A stretch of 34,468 bases of DNA. Origin: Anaerolineaceae bacterium (lineage in GTDB: Bacteria > Chloroflexota > Anaerolineae > Anaerolineales > Anaerolineaceae). This document shows, in pieces, positions 32,708 to 34,468 of this stretch. The position numbers and the translations under genes were made by a program. Below the pieces are notes generated by a model. The model did not search any database. It saw only the letters and a list, made by a program, of their open reading frames with translations, and was not told the DNA's origin. How positions within the stretch are numbered: position 1 is the stretch's first letter; each line of letters begins with the position of its first letter. The stretch is taken from the NCBI GenBank assembly GCA_018056725.1, contig JAGPFF010000021.1, positions 1-34,468 of the forward strand. Reading direction: 5' to 3'.

Positions 32708-34468
32708 CTAGATGTTCAGCCATTTTACAGCTTCAGCTGGCAGATCCAGGCTGGAAGCCACTTTGCGCGTACAAACTGGTAGCGAGTCAAGAAATAACCG
32801 ACCATATTTCTTAGTAAGTACTCGTTTATCCAAAATGACCACGACGCCACGATCGGACTGGGTGCGGATGAGGCGACCAAACCCCTGCCGAAACCGCAGA
32901 ATTGCTTCGGGAAGATTGTATTCGTTGAAAGGATCATCAAAGGTCTCAGAGCGAGCGGCGATGATGGGATCGGATGGGACATCAAACGGGAGTTTGACGA
33001 TCACCAGAACAGAAAGCGCCTGCCCGGGGATATCCACACCCTCCCAAAAAGCGCGCGTGCCGAGGAGGACCGCTTTTTCGGCTTCCCGGAAAGTTTCCAG
33101 CAGCGTATTTGTCGAGGCACCTTCTCCCTGCTCATACACTTGAATTCCAGCATCTGCCATGGCTGGGGCTATTGCCTGCGCGGTTCGTTTAAGTTGGGCA
33201 TAAGAAGTAAATAATGCCAACATCCTGCCGCCGGTGGCTTTAGCTAACCGGATAATCGCGCTTTCCACATCGCGCTGATAGGCATTGGCTTCCGCCGGTT
33301 CGGGGATGTCATTTACCAGGTAGAGTAGTGTGGAATTTTCATAGTCGAAAGGTGAACCCAGTACCAACTCATCCGCTTCATCTGCGTTTAAACGATTGCG
33401 TATATACTCGAATTCGTTGTTGGTGGTCAACGTAGCCGAGGTGAGGATGATGGAGGATTTTTCATGCCACAAGTACCGTTCCATCAGAGGACCCACATGC
33501 AGGGGTGCCACCTGAAGCGCAAGCCGGTAAGTGTTGGGAAGCTGCTCTGCCCAATATACTTTGTCAGCATCTGGAGTGTTTACTAATTCATCGAGATTTT
33601 TTTTGGCTTCAGACAGGCGCAGGTATACACTGGCGAGGGAACCAAGGGTATCCTCCACTTCCTCCGGTAATTCTTCCAGGGTGTCTGTGATGGATTGTTG
33701 AACTTGAGCGATCATCTGCAATGCGGAACCCAAAGTTGCCTGGCAGTTATCCCAGGCGATTTCCACTTCAGACCAGCAGGGCAGTGTGCGCGTGGCAGGC
33801 TGGATGCGGGTTTGTTGACCGTAACCGCTGATAGGTTGCCCATCGCGCTGTTCCTCCATGAAGAATTCCAGGCTGGCGATCAGTTCTGAAAACTCATTCT
33901 CCAGCCGGAACATAAAATCGCTGATCTGGTGAACGGCCATATTTAATGAAGCAAAATCAGCTGGCGGAAGTGAATGGGAAACCAGGTGCAACAACCGCCC
34001 CAACTGCCCGCTGGATACCGACCCCACTTCGCGTAATAATCGAACAAAATCAGATTGCGTGATCCGGTAGGACAGGGCGCTCGTGGTGGCTGATTCCAAA
34101 TGATGGGCTTCATCCACGATCAGGTATTGATATTCGGGCAGCACCCGGTTCCCGGTCATCACATCCGCCAGCAGCAGGGCATGATTGACCACTAGAATGT
34201 GCGCAGATTGGGCTGCCATGTGTGCCCGGTAGAACGGGCAGGCACCCCCGGTGCGAGAAATGCACACATCTGCCCGGCAGCCTTCATCCTCGGCAGAAAT
34301 TCGCTGCCAAACCTCGCGTTCAGCCGGTCCATTCAAATTGATTTCACCTCGGTCGCCGCTTCCTCCCTGAGAGAGCCATACCAGAGTCTTTGCCAGAACC
34401 CGTAGTTCATCCGCGGTTTCCGGGTTATTTTTTCTCAGCGCGCTATACCGCCGCGGGCAAAGATAATT
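32708..34468 (-). CDS. DinG/XPD-type ATP-dependent DNA helicase, 5' end outside the window
   Basis: The frame is open to the last base, so the N-terminus, including Walker A, is missing; 586 residues are visible. The four cysteines of an iron-sulfur cluster are present (in LCPRRY, GCRADVC and ACPFY). Then come VVNHALLL, the DEAH box VDEAHHLE, motif III TSATLTT, FWEGVDIPG, and motif VI QGFGRLIRTQSDRG. This is the order of superfamily 2 iron-sulfur helicases such as DinG and XPD, which unwind DNA 5' to 3' in repair. The region between DEAH and TSAT contains the long helical arch domain. There is no sign of the exonuclease fusion seen in some Firmicutes, but the N-terminus is not visible. Confidence 0.92.
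   Translation of the reverse strand, partial: NYLCPRRYSALRKNNPETADELRVLAKTLVWLSQGGSGDRGEINLNGPAEREVWQRISAEDEGCRADVCISRTGGACPFYRAHMAAQSAHILVVNHALLLADVMTGNRVLPEYQYLIVDEAHHLESATTSALSYRITQSDFVRLLREVGSVSSGQLGRLLHLVSHSLPPADFASLNMAVHQISDFMFRLENEFSELIASLEFFMEEQRDGQPISGYGQQTRIQPATRTLPCWSEVEIAWDNCQATLGSALQMIAQVQQSITDTLEELPEEVEDTLGSLASVYLRLSEAKKNLDELVNTPDADKVYWAEQLPNTYRLALQVAPLHVGPLMERYLWHEKSSIILTSATLTTNNEFEYIRNRLNADEADELVLGSPFDYENSTLLYLVNDIPEPAEANAYQRDVESAIIRLAKATGGRMLALFTSYAQLKRTAQAIAPAMADAGIQVYEQGEGASTNTLLETFREAEKAVLLGTRAFWEGVDIPGQALSVLVIVKLPFDVPSDPIIAARSETFDDPFNEYNLPEAILRFRQGFGRLIRTQSDRGVVVILDKRVLTKKYGRLFLDSLPVCTRKVASSLDLPAEAVKWLNI

Noticed and set aside
1..34468. tRNA, rRNA, CRISPR arrays, insertion sequences, prophage
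   Set aside because: Looked for cloverleaf-like segments, regularly spaced repeats, transposase or integrase motifs and terminal repeats; none seen.

Overview
The window reads as a chromosomal segment of a free-living bacterium, most likely a member of Chloroflexota class Anaerolineae. This is an inference from gene content and style: several lipoproteins with Thr/Pro-rich linkers after the lipobox, a DUF3048 lipoprotein, a DUF3052 protein, tandem stand-alone OmpR-type regulators and many TTG or GTG starts. I saw no phage, insertion sequence, CRISPR array, tRNA or rRNA gene. Coding density is high; the only stretch above 300 bases without a gene is 3027-3399. Both window ends cut genes: a YgbA-type protein at the left and a DinG/XPD-type helicase at the right.

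Layout. 1-3026: end of a YgbA-like gene, a two-helix membrane protein, a membrane-anchored phosphodiester glycosidase (NAGPA domain) and a short-chain dehydrogenase with its own terminator. 3400-7423 (+): a GH5 glycosidase of the glucocerebrosidase/steryl-glucosidase type, a fatty-acid-hydroxylase-superfamily membrane enzyme and an MFS carrier, which together look like a glycolipid-handling cassette. 7580-12205 (+): a compact run with overlapping starts and stops: DUF3052 protein, tRNA-guanine-transglycosylase (TGT) paralogue, two tandem paralogues of the FmrO/Rmt 16S rRNA m7G1405 methyltransferase family, and an RsmF-type 16S m5C methyltransferase. 12159-14403: RsmE (m3U1498), a YhhQ-type queuosine-precursor transporter and RsmI (Cm1402). 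From 7.9 to 14.4 kb, most genes encode enzymes whose known targets are the 30S decoding site (positions 1402, 1405, 1407, 1498) or, through TGT and YhhQ, the tRNA wobble base. This is the most striking part of the window.

14601-16252 (+): two paralogous OmpR-family response regulators with no kinase, separated by a promoter and a terminator-like hairpin. 16340-17269 (+): lipoyl synthase. 20027 down to 17287 (-): a tight run of YjbQ, an orphan beta-class DNA methyltransferase, an AlkD-like alkylation repair protein and a nucleoside phosphorylase. 21633-20142 (-): adenosine-specific kinase family protein and a lipoprotein. 21784-23666 (+): RNase Z and a second metallo-beta-lactamase-fold protein. 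24505-23696 (-): a polytopic membrane protein. 24588-27522 (+): a membrane protein overlapping gyrB. 27587-28872 (+): pirin and a VOC-fold protein. 31622-28934 (-): two lipoproteins (beta-propeller and DUF3048). 34468-31778 (-): DinG-like helicase followed by a UbiA-family prenyltransferase.

Promoters: clear TATAAT-type -10 boxes precede many genes, usually without a good -35. Some lie so close to the start codon that the mRNA would be leaderless or nearly so. All functions come from motif recognition by eye; no search was run.
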